A DNA stretch of 64,000 bases from Chryseobacterium sp. JM1 (GTDB lineage: Bacteria; Bacteroidota; Bacteroidia; Flavobacteriales; Weeksellaceae): contig NZ_JPRN01000005.1 of NCBI RefSeq assembly GCF_000737715.1, forward strand, positions 62,001-126,000, read 5' to 3'. Made by a program: the position numbers and the translations under genes. A model generated the notes under the pieces. It saw nothing but the letters and a program-made list of their open reading frames with translations, did not search any database and was not told the origin of the DNA. Positions 36,393 through 45,259 of the stretch are shown in pieces. Each line of letters starts with the position of its first letter. The stretch's first letter is position 1.

Positions 36393-37670
36393 TTAATATC
36401 TGTTGCTCCACTTTTTCTTGAGCTCTTCGTAGATTTTCTTTTCTGTGGCATTATTACCAGGCTGGTATAATTTTGCATTTTTAATCTCTTCCGGCAGAAA
36501 ATCCTGGTCTACGAAATTCCCTTCATAAGAATGGGCATATTTATATTCTTTACCGTAATCCAGATCTTTCATAAGTTTGGTTGGTGCATTTCTCAAATGC
36601 AGGGGCACAGGCAGATTTCCGGTTTGCTTCACCAGAGCCAGCGCATCATTGATCGCCATATAGGTTGAATTACTTTTCGGAGAAACGGCCAGATATACCG
36701 CTGTTTCACTTAAAATAATCCTCGATTCCGGATTCCCGATCACATTCACCGCTTGGAAACAGTTATTCGCGATCACCAAAGCATTAGGATTCGCGAGACC
36801 GATATCTTCAGCAGCGAGAATCAGCATTCTTCTTGCAATAAATTTGATATCCTCTCCTCCCGCGATCATTCTTGCCAACCAGTACACAGCACCGTTCGGG
36901 TCACCGCCACGCATAGATTTTATAAAAGCTGAGATAATATCATAATGCTGCTCGCCGTTTTTATCATACAGCGCCATGGTTTCCTGCAAAATATCCAGAA
37001 CATCTGCATTGGTGATCTCTTCCTTACTGGAGTTCATGTATTGGTTAAGGACCAGCTCCACTGAATTGATCAGTTTTCTGGCATCTCCACCGGAATACTG
37101 GATGAATGCTTCTTTTTCTACAATTTTAAAATGAGTTCCTTCGTCTTTATTGTATCTCTGTGAAGCCGTATCAATCAATTCTTCAAGCTTTTCATAGCTC
37201 AGTGCTTTCAAAATATACACCTGACTTCTCGACAAAAGAGCAGACACCACTTCAAAACTTGGGTTCTCTGTGGTAGCACCTATCAAAACAATCCAGCCTT
37301 TCTCTACCGCATGCAAAAGTGAATCCTGCTGTGATTTATTGAACCTGTGAATCTCGTCTATGAATAAAATGGGAGATTTTCCTGAAAATAAATTCTGTTT
37401 TTTAGCATCCTCAATAACGTCACGTACATCCTTCACTCCTGAAGAAACTGCTGAAAGCTTATAAAACTTCCTCCCTGATTTTTCAGAAATAATTTCCGCC
37501 AGCGTTGTTTTTCCTGTTCCCGGAGGTCCCCATAGAATCAGTGAATTCAAGGCATTATTTTCGATCATCTTCCTGATCGTGCCTTTTTCGCCGGTAAGAT
37601 GTTCCTGCCCAAGAACTTCTTCCAGGGTTTTAGGTCTTAATTTTTCGGCTAATGGAGTATTTTGGCTCAA
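36393..37670 (-). CDS. rarA: Replication-associated recombination protein A (MgsA/RarA)
   Basis: The 425-residue AAA+ ATPase acts at stalled replication forks. It has Walker A GPPGTGKTT (about 48-56), Walker B ILFIDEIHRFN, sensor GATTENPSFE, and a C-terminal tetramerisation domain. ETMALYDKNGEQHYDIISAFIKSMRGGDPNGAVYWLARM is a family hallmark. Divergent from yidD with facing promoters. Confidence 0.97.
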   Translation of the reverse strand: MSQNTPLAEKLRPKTLEEVLGQEHLTGEKGTIRKMIENNALNSLILWGPPGTGKTTLAEIISEKSGRKFYKLSAVSSGVKDVRDVIEDAKKQNLFSGKSPILFIDEIHRFNKSQQDSLLHAVEKGWIVLIGATTENPSFEVVSALLSRSQVYILKALSYEKLEELIDTASQRYNKDEGTHFKIVEKEAFIQYSGGDARKLINSVELVLNQYMNSSKEEITNADVLDILQETMALYDKNGEQHYDIISAFIKSMRGGDPNGAVYWLARMIAGGEDIKFIARRMLILAAEDIGLANPNALVIANNCFQAVNVIGNPESRIILSETAVYLAVSPKSNSTYMAINDALALVKQTGNLPVPLHLRNAPTKLMKDLDYGKEYKYAHSYEGNFVDQDFLPEEIKNAKLYQPGNNATEKKIYEELKKKWSNRY

Positions 37671-37736
37671 GATATTTTAATTTTTTTGATGAACAGATTC
37701 AGGTTTTGAATCCCTGAAACTTATAACAAAATTAAA

Positions 37737-37744
37737 CTAATTTT
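37737..37744 (-). promoter_or_regulatory. rarA promoter -7 element
   Basis: TAATTTTG on the minus strand matches TAnnTTTG, 67 bp before the rarA ATG. It faces the yidD promoter only 14 bp away. Confidence 0.6.
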
Positions 37745-37757
37745 AAATTTTTTACCC

Positions 37758-37765
37758 TATTTTTG
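37758..37765 (+). promoter_or_regulatory. yidD promoter -7 element, predicted leaderless
   Basis: TATTTTTG matches TAnnTTTG and ends 7 nt before the TTG start codon at 37773, so the transcript probably starts at or next to the start codon. Confidence 0.7.
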
Positions 37766-37772
37766 CATTGTT

Positions 37773-38024
37773 TTGAAACTTACATTCAATAAAATCATTA
37801 GTTTTCCTTTGGTAATTTTGATAAAATTTTACCAGTGGTTTATTTCGCCCTTACTTCCGAAAAACTGCCGTTACGAACCTACCTGCTCTCACTATATGGT
37901 GGAAGCGCTTCAGGTGCATGGTGTTTTCAGGGGATTATGGATGGGGATCAAAAGAATTTCAAAATGTCATCCGTGGGGAGGCAGCGGCTACGACCCTGTT
38001 CCTCGGAAAAAATTAAATCAGTAA
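37773..38024 (+). CDS. yidD: Membrane protein insertion efficiency factor YidD
   Basis: The 83-residue protein has an N-terminal amphipathic/hydrophobic helix and the family core [23 protein letters not shown] (Cys31, Cys37) and GGSGYDPVP. It helps YidC-mediated membrane insertion at the inner membrane. The start codon is TTG at 37773; no in-frame ATG precedes the conserved core. The next gene, lgt, begins 21 bp after the stop, so the two probably form an operon. Confidence 0.93.
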   Translation: MKLTFNKIISFPLVILIKFYQWFISPLLPKNCRYEPTCSHYMVEALQVHGVFRGLWMGIKRISKCHPWGGSGYDPVPRKKLNQ

Positions 38025-38045
38025 CAAACTATTAAATCAATAGAA

Positions 38046-39314
38046 ATGAGTAACCTATTTTTCAGAATTTATCTCGTCTTATTTGCGTTTATCACCCAGT
38101 TCGCATTCGCCCAGGATTATCCGGGAGGTTTATCGGACGGAACTCTGAAAGTAAACGGAACCAGTGTTCCTGTAAAGATCTATTCCACCACAGAGGTGAT
38201 TGATCTTAATGCTTTTCCAGAAAAAACGACGGACAGCAATGTACTGGTCATCTTTAACGAGTCTAATTTTGAACCTGCTTATTTCGAATCAAGTATTATC
38301 ACTTTAGCGAAATACAAAACCTTCAAATATCAGCTTTTCGATAAAAATTTCAAACTGATCGAAACACCTGCTACCAAAGACAATATCACCGCATTCAAAT
38401 ATGCTGTAAAATCAGCAAAACCCATCACCGCATCTGAATCCGTAGCGCTTGAAACACCTTTCAAAATCTGGGATCCTTCAAAAGGAATTCAGCTAGGCCC
38501 GGTTACCCTGCATTTTTATAGCCTGATGTTCGTTTTCGCCTTTGGTTTCGGATATGTTTTAATGCTGAGAATCTTTAAAATTGATAATGTCAACCAGAAA
38601 TACTTGGAGCCGCTTTTCACATGGACTTTGATTGGTACCATCTTAGGAGCAAGATTGGGACACGTTATTTTCTATCAGCCGGAACTTTTTAAGGAGGATT
38701 TCTGGAGCGTATTTTTACCTATCAGTACAAAAAACGGATTTAAATTCACGGGATTTTCAGGACTTGCAAGCCACGGCGCAACGATAGCTCTGATTTTCAC
38801 CACTCTATATTATTCATTCAAGATCATTAAAAAAAATCCTTTCTGGGTGTATGACAGAATCGGGATTGTGGTTGCTCTAGGCGGTGCTTTTGTAAGAATC
38901 GGTAATTTTTTCAATTCTGAAATCGTAGGAAAAGCTGTTGATCCTAATTCTCCATTGGCTATTCTTTTCCCACAACAGAGCAGTGAATACGGCCCTACCG
39001 TTCCACGTTACCCTGGTCAACTTCTTGAAGCTGCCGGATATTTTCTACTGTTCATCCTGTTATGGGTATTATACAGAAAAACAAACAAAAAATATCAGCA
39101 GGGATGGTTGTTCGGACTATTCTTTATCATTCTTTGGGCTGTAAGATTCTTTGTAGAATTCCTTAAAGAACCTCAGGGCGATGAGTTCATCCAGATTGGC
39201 GGACTGAATACGGGACAGGTACTTTCCATTCCGTTTATGATCGCAGGGGTAGTTATTATGATTATTTCTAAGAAATTCAAAATCACTCAGGCAGAAAACG
39301 AAAAACCTGATTAA
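38046..39314 (+). CDS. lgt: Prolipoprotein diacylglyceryl transferase with extra N-terminal extracytoplasmic domain
   Basis: The 422-residue protein has two parts. Residues about 148-415 are a normal Lgt with transmembrane segments, GLASHGATIAL (His243) and the signature VRIGNFFNSEIVG (about 283-295). Residues 1-147 are extra: a signal-like segment ending FAFAQ, then a soluble domain of about 120 residues with no visible Lgt homology. Usual Lgt proteins are about 270-300 residues. The enzyme transfers diacylglycerol to lipobox cysteines. The extra domain probably faces the periplasm; its role is unknown. Confidence 0.95.
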   Translation: MSNLFFRIYLVLFAFITQFAFAQDYPGGLSDGTLKVNGTSVPVKIYSTTEVIDLNAFPEKTTDSNVLVIFNESNFEPAYFESSIITLAKYKTFKYQLFDKNFKLIETPATKDNITAFKYAVKSAKPITASESVALETPFKIWDPSKGIQLGPVTLHFYSLMFVFAFGFGYVLMLRIFKIDNVNQKYLEPLFTWTLIGTILGARLGHVIFYQPELFKEDFWSVFLPISTKNGFKFTGFSGLASHGATIALIFTTLYYSFKIIKKNPFWVYDRIGIVVALGGAFVRIGNFFNSEIVGKAVDPNSPLAILFPQQSSEYGPTVPRYPGQLLEAAGYFLLFILLWVLYRKTNKKYQQGWLFGLFFIILWAVRFFVEFLKEPQGDEFIQIGGLNTGQVLSIPFMIAGVVIMIISKKFKITQAENEKPD

Positions 39315-39331
39315 TAGGAAATTATAAAATG

Positions 39332-39366
39332 AAAGGGCAAATTTACATTGAGTGAATTTGCCCTTT
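39332..39366 (+). terminator. lgt terminator
   Basis: A perfect 12-bp stem (AAAGGGCAAATT) with an 11-nt loop and T-run lies 18 bp after the stop. Confidence 0.88.
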
Positions 39367-39369
39367 TTC

Positions 39370-39552
39370 TATTGAAGCTGAGTTTGGGAGAGAGTCAAGA
39401 ACCAAGAACCAAGATGCTAGACATCAGATTTCAGACTTCAGACTGAGGCTGAGGCAAAGGTTTAGATTGAGATAAAGTATCTTACCTACAACAAACTGGC
39501 AACTGGCAAAACTATTAACTCTCAAACACTCCGACTCTCAAACGCTCTAACT
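39370..39552 (-). repeat. Partial composite repeat, reversed (C'-B'-A')
   Basis: It contains a catcagatttcagacttcag tract (C'), aactggcaactggcaaaac (B') and ctctcaaacactccgactct (A'). A' runs into the stop codon of the downstream minus-strand nnr gene (39553). Modules D-G are missing. Confidence 0.6.
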
Positions 39553-41070
39553 CTAAAGTTTCACTCCGTTTCTCCTGTTCAGTTCGTCAAAGACACTTCC
39601 AAATGTATTGATGACATCCGTAGGAAGCATTGATTCTTTAGAATATTTTCCAGCAGCCAGATCGGCAGCTCTTCCGTGAAGCCAGACTCCCAAAATACAG
39701 GCATCTTCCTGAGAATATCCCTGTGCCATGAGAGAAGTCAGAATTCCGGTAAGAATATCTCCACTTCCACCTTTGGCAAGCCCTGCATTTCCGGTGATAT
39801 TATAAAATACATTCCCGTCCGGGCTCACTATCTGTGTGTGATGGTCTTTCAGGACAATGTATATATTCAATTCTGCAGCTTTTTCTCGGGCCAGTTTCAG
39901 TCTTTCAAAAGAGTTTTCCGTACTTCCAAATAGTCTTTCAAATTCCTTGGGATGCGGCGTGATCACTGATAATTTAGGAATCAGTGTTAAATTTTTAGAG
40001 TCTTTTGAGATGATATTCAATGCATCGGCATCCAAAATCAAAGGCTTAGTATATCTTTTTAGAAAATCCAGCAGTCCTTTCTGAGTTTCTTCGTGAGTTC
40101 CCAATCCCGGTCCTATTCCATAAACTGTTTCATTTTCTGTTTCGAAATTGTCTATGAATTCACTCCCACCTTCTGTAAACATCGCTTCAGGACAGGATAT
40201 CTGCAAAATTTCATATCCGCATCTTGGTGCCAATGTAAAAGTAAGACCGGCTCCTGTTTTCAGTGCAGATTGAGTGGCCAGTACTGCTGCTCCTATTTTA
40301 CCAAAGCTTCCTCCGGCAATGGTTACTTTTCCATACGTCCCTTTGTGTGAAAAATCCTGTCTGGGCTTAAAAATACCATCGACAAGCTTTTCATTAATGA
40401 CAAAATCTTTCGTAGTTTCCGTCTGTAGATATCCTGCATGCAGTCCTATATCTAAAATGATGACTTTCCCGGTGTATTTTCCTGTTTCAGGATGGAGAAA
40501 ACTCTTTTTCCAGCTTTGAAAGCTTAATGTATAATCTGCTTTAAAAATCGCAGCATCACTTTCAGGCATATGATCGGCAGGAAGTCCTGAGGGAAGATCT
40601 ATAGAAATTTTAATGCAGTTTTCCTCATTCAGCACTTCAACCAATTCCTTAAAGATTCCTTCCAAAGGTCTTGATAAACCGGTTCCGAAAAGGGCATCAA
40701 TAACAACCGTTTTGGCATCAAAATTATACTGATCCGCTTCTTTGAATTCTCTGACCGAAATTCCGGAGAGATCCCGAAGCCGCTTTACATTAACAGAAGC
40801 ATCATCTGAAAACTTGCCTTTGGTATACTTTACAAAAATATCTACATCGAAGCCTTTCATGTATAATATTCTGGCGACAGCAAATCCATCGCCACCATTG
40901 TTTCCGTTGCCACAAAACAGGGCAATTTTCTTGTGATTTTTGCAGTTTTCGGAAATCCAGCCGGCTAATGCTTCGGAAGCCCTTTCCATAAGCTGTATGG
41001 AGGAAACAGGTTCGTGTGAAATGGTAAATGCATCCCAGCGGCGTATTTGTTCTGCGGTAAATATTTTCAT
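39553..41070 (-). CDS. nnrD: Bifunctional NAD(P)H-hydrate repair enzyme (epimerase + ADP-dependent dehydratase)
   Basis: The 505-residue protein repairs damaged NADHX/NADPHX. The N-terminal epimerase domain (about 1-215) has FCGNGNNGGDGFAVAR and VVIDALFGTGLSRPL. The C-terminal kinase-like dehydratase (about 220-500) has GIGPGLGT, LDADALNI and the GNAGLAKGGSGDILTG ATP-binding signature. The fusion is common in bacteria. Monocistronic. Confidence 0.96.
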   Translation of the reverse strand: MKIFTAEQIRRWDAFTISHEPVSSIQLMERASEALAGWISENCKNHKKIALFCGNGNNGGDGFAVARILYMKGFDVDIFVKYTKGKFSDDASVNVKRLRDLSGISVREFKEADQYNFDAKTVVIDALFGTGLSRPLEGIFKELVEVLNEENCIKISIDLPSGLPADHMPESDAAIFKADYTLSFQSWKKSFLHPETGKYTGKVIILDIGLHAGYLQTETTKDFVINEKLVDGIFKPRQDFSHKGTYGKVTIAGGSFGKIGAAVLATQSALKTGAGLTFTLAPRCGYEILQISCPEAMFTEGGSEFIDNFETENETVYGIGPGLGTHEETQKGLLDFLKRYTKPLILDADALNIISKDSKNLTLIPKLSVITPHPKEFERLFGSTENSFERLKLAREKAAELNIYIVLKDHHTQIVSPDGNVFYNITGNAGLAKGGSGDILTGILTSLMAQGYSQEDACILGVWLHGRAADLAAGKYSKESMLPTDVINTFGSVFDELNRRNGVKL

Positions 41071-41278
41071 AAAACGAGGTCAAACTTTTCACCAAATTAC
41101 GAAAGTTCTGCTTCAGGGCCAATCATCTTAATAAAAATCCACTGATATTATTTTACCAGTAAAAAATTTAATTAAAACCACAATCTCACTTCAAAGATCT
41201 TATAAACACAAGCAATAATTCAATATTTATGGAATAAAAAAAACACTGAAAAGTTATGTTTTTTACATTTTTTAATTC

Positions 41279-41286
41279 TATTTTTG
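41279..41286 (+). promoter_or_regulatory. mscL promoter -7 element
   Basis: TATTTTTG (TAnnTTTG) lies 30 bp before the mscL ATG. Confidence 0.7.
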
Positions 41287-41316
41287 TGTGTATACTAATT
41301 AAAAAAAATATAAATT

Positions 41317-41697
41317 ATGGGATTTGTTAATGAATTTAAAGCCTTTGCTTTTAAGGGTAATGTACTTGACCTGGCCGTCGGTGTTATCATTGGTGGAGCA
41401 TTCGGGAAAATTGTTTCCTCACTGGTAGAAGACGTGATCACTCCGCTTTTACTGAATCCGGCATTAAAAGCTGCAGGGGCAGAAAATATTTCAAAACTAT
41501 CGTGGAATGGCGTTACTTACGGTAATTTCCTTTCTGCGGTGATCAGCTTCCTTTGTATCGCTTTGGTTCTGTTCTGGATCATTAAAGGAGCCAATAAAAT
41601 CATTAAGAAAGATGAGGCTGCTCCGGCAGGACCTACTGCAGACCAACAATTGCTGACGGAGATCAGAGATCTTCTTAAAAGCAAGAATAATATATAA
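41317..41697 (+). CDS. mscL: Large-conductance mechanosensitive channel MscL
   Basis: The 126-residue inner-membrane protein has the amphipathic N-terminal helix, TM1 (GNVLDLAVGVIIGGAFGKIVSSLVEDVITP at about 14-44), TM2 (about 70-92, SFLCIALVLFWIIKG) and a C-terminal helix. The pentamer opens under hypo-osmotic shock. It has its own promoter and terminator. Confidence 0.98.
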   Translation: MGFVNEFKAFAFKGNVLDLAVGVIIGGAFGKIVSSLVEDVITPLLLNPALKAAGAENISKLSWNGVTYGNFLSAVISFLCIALVLFWIIKGANKIIKKDEAAPAGPTADQQLLTEIRDLLKSKNNI

Positions 41698-41700
41698 AAC

Positions 41701-41727
41701 AAAAGCACCTCCAATTGAGGTGCTTTT
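41701..41727. terminator. Terminator between convergent mscL and serA
   Basis: A perfect 11-bp stem (AAAAGCACCTC, loop CAATT) is followed by T6. It may work in both directions. Confidence 0.9.
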
Positions 41728-41749
41728 TTATTTTTATTCGGTTCAGTGA

Positions 41750-42709
41750 TTACTGAATCTGTAAAATACTTGAGATCTGTTCTGCCAGAGAAAGCCCGAT
41801 TCTGTCCTGAGCTTCCAGAGTAGAAGCACCGGTGTGAGGAGTCAGGGAGATCTTAGAGTGATTTAATATGGTTTTAGAAGGATTAGGCTCATTGATGAAC
41901 ACATCCAATCCTGCAAATTTCACTTTACCTGAATCCAAAGCATCAATCAAAGCGGATTCATCAATAACACCGCCTCTTGAGCAGTTCACGATGGCAACAC
42001 CGTCTTTCATCATATCAAATTCATTTTTCCCTATCATGTATCCGTCTTTCTGAGCCGGAACGTGAAGCGTAATAAAGTCTGAATGCTTCAATACCTCCTG
42101 AAGCGGCTCAGTTTCAATATCCACATTGATGAACTGATTGTTGTAAAATTTAACTTTAATGCTTGCCTTCCCAACATTGTTATCCGCTGCCACCACTCTC
42201 ATTCCTAATCCAAGAGCAATTCTTGCAACCTCCTGTCCTATTCTTCCCATTCCAACGATACCAATGGTTTTTCCTCTTAATTCGATGCCGGCAGTATATG
42301 CTTTTTTAAGACCTGCAAATTCTGTATCTCCTACTAAAGGCATTTTTCTGTTTGAATCCTGAAGAAATCTAGCTCCTGAAAATAAGTGGGCAAAAACAAG
42401 TTCAGCCACCGATTCTGAAGAAGCAGATGGTGTATTGATCACATGAATTCCTTTTTCTCTCGCATAATCCACATCAATATTATCCATTCCTACACCACCA
42501 CGTCCGATAATTTCTATCGACGGACATCCATCAATAATATCTTTTCTTACCTGTGTAGCACTCCTTACCAGCAGGGTGCGGATCTTATGCTCATTAATGT
42601 AATCTACCAAAAACTCCTGCGGAACTTTTGCAGTGATCACTTCAAACCCTTTCTCAGCCAGGGCATCAATTCCAGATTGATCCAGACCGTCATTTGCTAA
42701 AACTTTCAT
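41750..42709 (-). CDS. serA: D-3-phosphoglycerate dehydrogenase, short form
   Basis: The 319-residue 2-hydroxyacid dehydrogenase has the motifs GRGGVGMDNIDVDYAREKGI, an NAD-binding GMGRIGQEVARIA (about 153-165), and the catalytic Arg (NCSRGGVIDE), Glu and His (LTPHTGAST). It lacks the ACT or regulatory domains of longer SerA. It should oxidise 3-phosphoglycerate for serine synthesis; other 2-hydroxyacid substrates cannot be excluded. Confidence 0.9.
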   Translation of the reverse strand: MKVLANDGLDQSGIDALAEKGFEVITAKVPQEFLVDYINEHKIRTLLVRSATQVRKDIIDGCPSIEIIGRGGVGMDNIDVDYAREKGIHVINTPSASSESVAELVFAHLFSGARFLQDSNRKMPLVGDTEFAGLKKAYTAGIELRGKTIGIVGMGRIGQEVARIALGLGMRVVAADNNVGKASIKVKFYNNQFINVDIETEPLQEVLKHSDFITLHVPAQKDGYMIGKNEFDMMKDGVAIVNCSRGGVIDESALIDALDSGKVKFAGLDVFINEPNPSKTILNHSKISLTPHTGASTLEAQDRIGLSLAEQISSILQIQ

Positions 42710-42807
42710 AAATACAATTGATATTAAAAGTGAAAAGATTTAAAAATTAAAGAATTTCAGTGCGTACACTTTCATCATTCAATTTTTAAATCTTTGTATA
42801 TGTTTTC

Positions 42808-43212
42808 TTAATCTTCTTTGAAAACTTCAATAGTTACCTGCTTTTCTACAAGGTCTGTAAATCTGCCTTTATATCGTGTAGCTCTTACCAGGTGGTTGTC
42901 TATCCAGTGATAGTTGCCTCCTCTTGGTTTTCCGCAGAGTACGCTGTGGTATTTGAAGCCGTGCTTGTCCAGCCAGTCGATGGTGATTTGTTTCAGGTTT
43001 TCTGTTCTTGATGTAAAGAAACAGATCTGGTGTCCTTCGTCATACCATTTATTCACTGTTTCAAGTGCATCCGGGTAAGGTTCGCAGGTAACCATTCTTT
43101 CCGGTTCTTCATTCGGAACGTCATCTGTAATGGTACCGTCTATGTCTATTAAATAATTTTTTACCCCGTCCTTAAGAATAGGACTTAAATGCTCTTTGTA
43201 TTCTAATTCCAT
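42808..43212 (-). CDS. Small HAD-family phosphatase-like protein
   Basis: The 134-residue protein has the HAD motifs DIDGTITDD (nucleophile Asp23 region), FFTSRTE (motif II) and GKPRGGNYHWIDNH. The distal acidic motif is not obvious, so activity is uncertain. Related Flavobacteriia proteins are sometimes annotated as phosphoheptose isomerase, which the sequence does not support. Own promoter -7 element TAACTTTG at 43230-43237. Confidence 0.8.
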   Translation of the reverse strand: MELEYKEHLSPILKDGVKNYLIDIDGTITDDVPNEEPERMVTCEPYPDALETVNKWYDEGHQICFFTSRTENLKQITIDWLDKHGFKYHSVLCGKPRGGNYHWIDNHLVRATRYKGRFTDLVEKQVTIEVFKED

Positions 43213-43229
43213 CAGTAATTATTAAGATG

Positions 43230-43237
43230 CAAAGTTA
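43230..43237 (-). promoter_or_regulatory. Promoter -7 element of the HAD gene
   Basis: TAACTTTG on the minus strand, 18 bp before the ATG at 43212. Confidence 0.7.
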
Positions 43238-43443
43238 AGCCTTTTCTAAGTAAGTGAAACATTAAACTTAGTTTAAGTTAAAAATTTACTACTAAAACTA
43301 GTATTTAATGTATAATATAAATAATTTATTCACATTTTCATCCGTTATGGTTAAAAATTTTCTCATTTATAATTTCATTTTCACAATTAGTAAGAAATTA
43401 AATCCGACCTGTTATCTTTATAAACCTTAAACACATTTTCTTT

Positions 43444-44055
43444 ATGAAAAGAATCTTATCTCTGCTCTTCTGTTTTACAGGTTGGTTTGCTCTTACCATC
43501 CAGTATTATTTAATGCTTGAAACCAGCAAATTGCCATTCGGAGAAACTACAATCAGGTTTTTCAGTTATTTTACCATCCTTACGAATTTGCTCGCAGCAC
43601 TTTATTTTACGTATCAGTCCTTGAGAAGCAACCTTTCAAAACCGGAAAATTCAGGTATTTTAAGCGCTCTTACAGTTTACATCCTTATCGTAGGTCTCAT
43701 TTACCAGATCCTTTTACGTCAGACATGGAATCCTACAGGAATGCAGCGCGTCGCAGATGAACTTCTTCACAGCATCATCCCGATTCTGGTTCTAATCTAT
43801 TGGTATCTGTATGAAAATAAGAAAGCTTTAACCTATCGCATGATCCCAAAGTGGGCAGTGTATCCGGTTATCTATTTTGTATACATTCTGGTTCGTGGCG
43901 CGTTTTCTGGATTTTATCCCTATCCTTTCATTGATGTTACTCAATTAGGATTAATGAAAGTTGTGATGAACGCTTTTTGGATTGTCCTGCTTTTTGCAGG
44001 GCTGTCTGCACTTTTGATCCGTATCGGTACATTATTAAAGAGTGATGAGTTTTAA
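43444..44055 (+). CDS. Pr6Pr family six-helix membrane protein
   Basis: The 203-residue protein has about six hydrophobic segments. The family opening is LFCFTGWFALTIQYYLML, then FFSYFTILTNLLAALYFT, and DELLHSIIPILVLIYWYLYENK in the middle. Members are FAR-17a/AIG1-like-related membrane proteins without a defined role. A weak -7 element TATCTTTA lies at 43413-43420. Confidence 0.85.
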   Translation: MKRILSLLFCFTGWFALTIQYYLMLETSKLPFGETTIRFFSYFTILTNLLAALYFTYQSLRSNLSKPENSGILSALTVYILIVGLIYQILLRQTWNPTGMQRVADELLHSIIPILVLIYWYLYENKKALTYRMIPKWAVYPVIYFVYILVRGAFSGFYPYPFIDVTQLGLMKVVMNAFWIVLLFAGLSALLIRIGTLLKSDEF

Positions 44056-44253
44056 AATGATGAGTGATGAGTTTAGGGGATAAAGGTTTGAAAGTATATG
44101 AATATGAAAAGCAGTTTTTAGTTAATATTTACTCATCCATAACATGAAACCGACACTCCGTAAAACTCAGGTTATTTCATTTTCATGACCTCTATCATTC
44201 GTTTCAGCCCTATGATGTTGCACTAAAAATTTTCAAAATACATTTATAAGGCT

Positions 44254-44261
44254 TACATTTG
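44254..44261 (+). promoter_or_regulatory. idi promoter -7 element, predicted leaderless
   Basis: TACATTTG (TAnnTTTG) ends 5 nt before the ATG at 44267, so the idi mRNA probably has little or no leader. Confidence 0.75.
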
Positions 44262-44266
44262 TAGAA

Positions 44267-44776
44267 ATGGAAGAATTTGTAGTTTTAGTAAATCCTGAAG
44301 ATGAAGTTTTGGGTCTTATGGAAAAGCAGCAGGCTCACATCAACGGTCTTCTGCACCGTGCTTTTTCCGTCTTTTTGTTCAACAGCAAAGGAGAGATGCT
44401 TCTTCAGAAAAGAGCGTCCGGAAAATACCATTCTCCCAACCAATGGACCAATGCAGTATGTTCTCATCCAAGAGAAGGCGAAACATATCTGGAAGGAGCC
44501 AAACGCAGAATAAAAGAGGAACTTGGAATTGAAGCTGAGCTTTCGGAAAAGTTTAATTTTATCTATAAAGCAGATGTAGGAGGTGGTCTTTGGGAACATG
44601 AACTCGACCACGTATTTGTAGGAACACATGAAACGGATTTCAATTTAAACCCTGAAGAAGTGGAAGAAGTAAGATTCATTTCCACAGAAAATCTGGACAA
44701 AGAAATCGCTGAAAATCCCGGCCATTTTACGGAGTGGTTTAAAATTATCCTTGAAGAATATAAACACCATTTTTAA
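44267..44776 (+). CDS. idi: Isopentenyl-diphosphate delta-isomerase, type 1
   Basis: The 169-residue Nudix-fold enzyme interconverts IPP and DMAPP for isoprenoids such as menaquinone and carotenoids. It has LLHRAFSVFLFN, the catalytic Cys in NAVCSHPREGE (about 65), KRRIKEELGIE and the later metal-binding WEHELDHVFVG. Four bp separate it from the next, secreted protein gene, which may be cotranscribed. Confidence 0.96.
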   Translation: MEEFVVLVNPEDEVLGLMEKQQAHINGLLHRAFSVFLFNSKGEMLLQKRASGKYHSPNQWTNAVCSHPREGETYLEGAKRRIKEELGIEAELSEKFNFIYKADVGGGLWEHELDHVFVGTHETDFNLNPEEVEEVRFISTENLDKEIAENPGHFTEWFKIILEEYKHHF

Positions 44777-44779
44777 CTG

Positions 44780-45250
44780 ATGAAAAAAATACTGCTCGTA
44801 TCCGCTTTTTTATCGGCAAGTTTGTTTTTTGCCCAGAAAGCAAAAGTGTATGACAGTCCCGGCTACTCTATCAATGTTCCGGAAGGCTGGCGATCTACCA
44901 ATGACAGCGATATTGTGAATATTTTCCCATCCAATGAAGTTGGAGCGATTACCATTTCAGAATATCACGGACTTGAACTTCCCAAAGCAGACATGAAAAA
45001 ATTTATTCTGGCACTTTATAAATCTGAAGAGCCGGAAAGCAAAATAAAGGAAAACAAAGGCAGAAAAGGCTATACAGAATATTTTTACGAGTATTTTGAT
45101 GAAAAGGAGAAACTGTTCTGGATCACCAGGGCATTTCAGAAGGACAAAGATCTGTATCTTGTTTCCATCAACTGTGGCCAGAAGTTCTGGAACGGAAATT
45201 ATATGAACCTATTCAACGAAACTTTCAACAGCTTTAAAATAAAGAAATAA
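44780..45250 (+). CDS. Exported PsbP/DUF3805-like protein
   Basis: The 156-residue protein has a signal peptide (about 1-19, LFFAQ). YDSPGYSINVPEGWRST and FNETFNSFKIKK resemble lipid- or PsbP-like small beta-fold exported proteins. No catalytic motif is visible. It is squeezed between idi (3 bp gap) and gcvT (9 bp gap), so it is probably cotranscribed with both. Family assignment is tentative. Confidence 0.7.
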   Translation: MKKILLVSAFLSASLFFAQKAKVYDSPGYSINVPEGWRSTNDSDIVNIFPSNEVGAITISEYHGLELPKADMKKFILALYKSEEPESKIKENKGRKGYTEYFYEYFDEKEKLFWITRAFQKDKDLYLVSINCGQKFWNGNYMNLFNETFNSFKIKK

Positions 45251-45259
45251 AAATTAAAT

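Noticed and set aside
42808..43212. Phosphoheptose isomerase
   Set aside because: Motifs are HAD-type (DxDGT, FFTSR), not SIS-type sugar isomerase.
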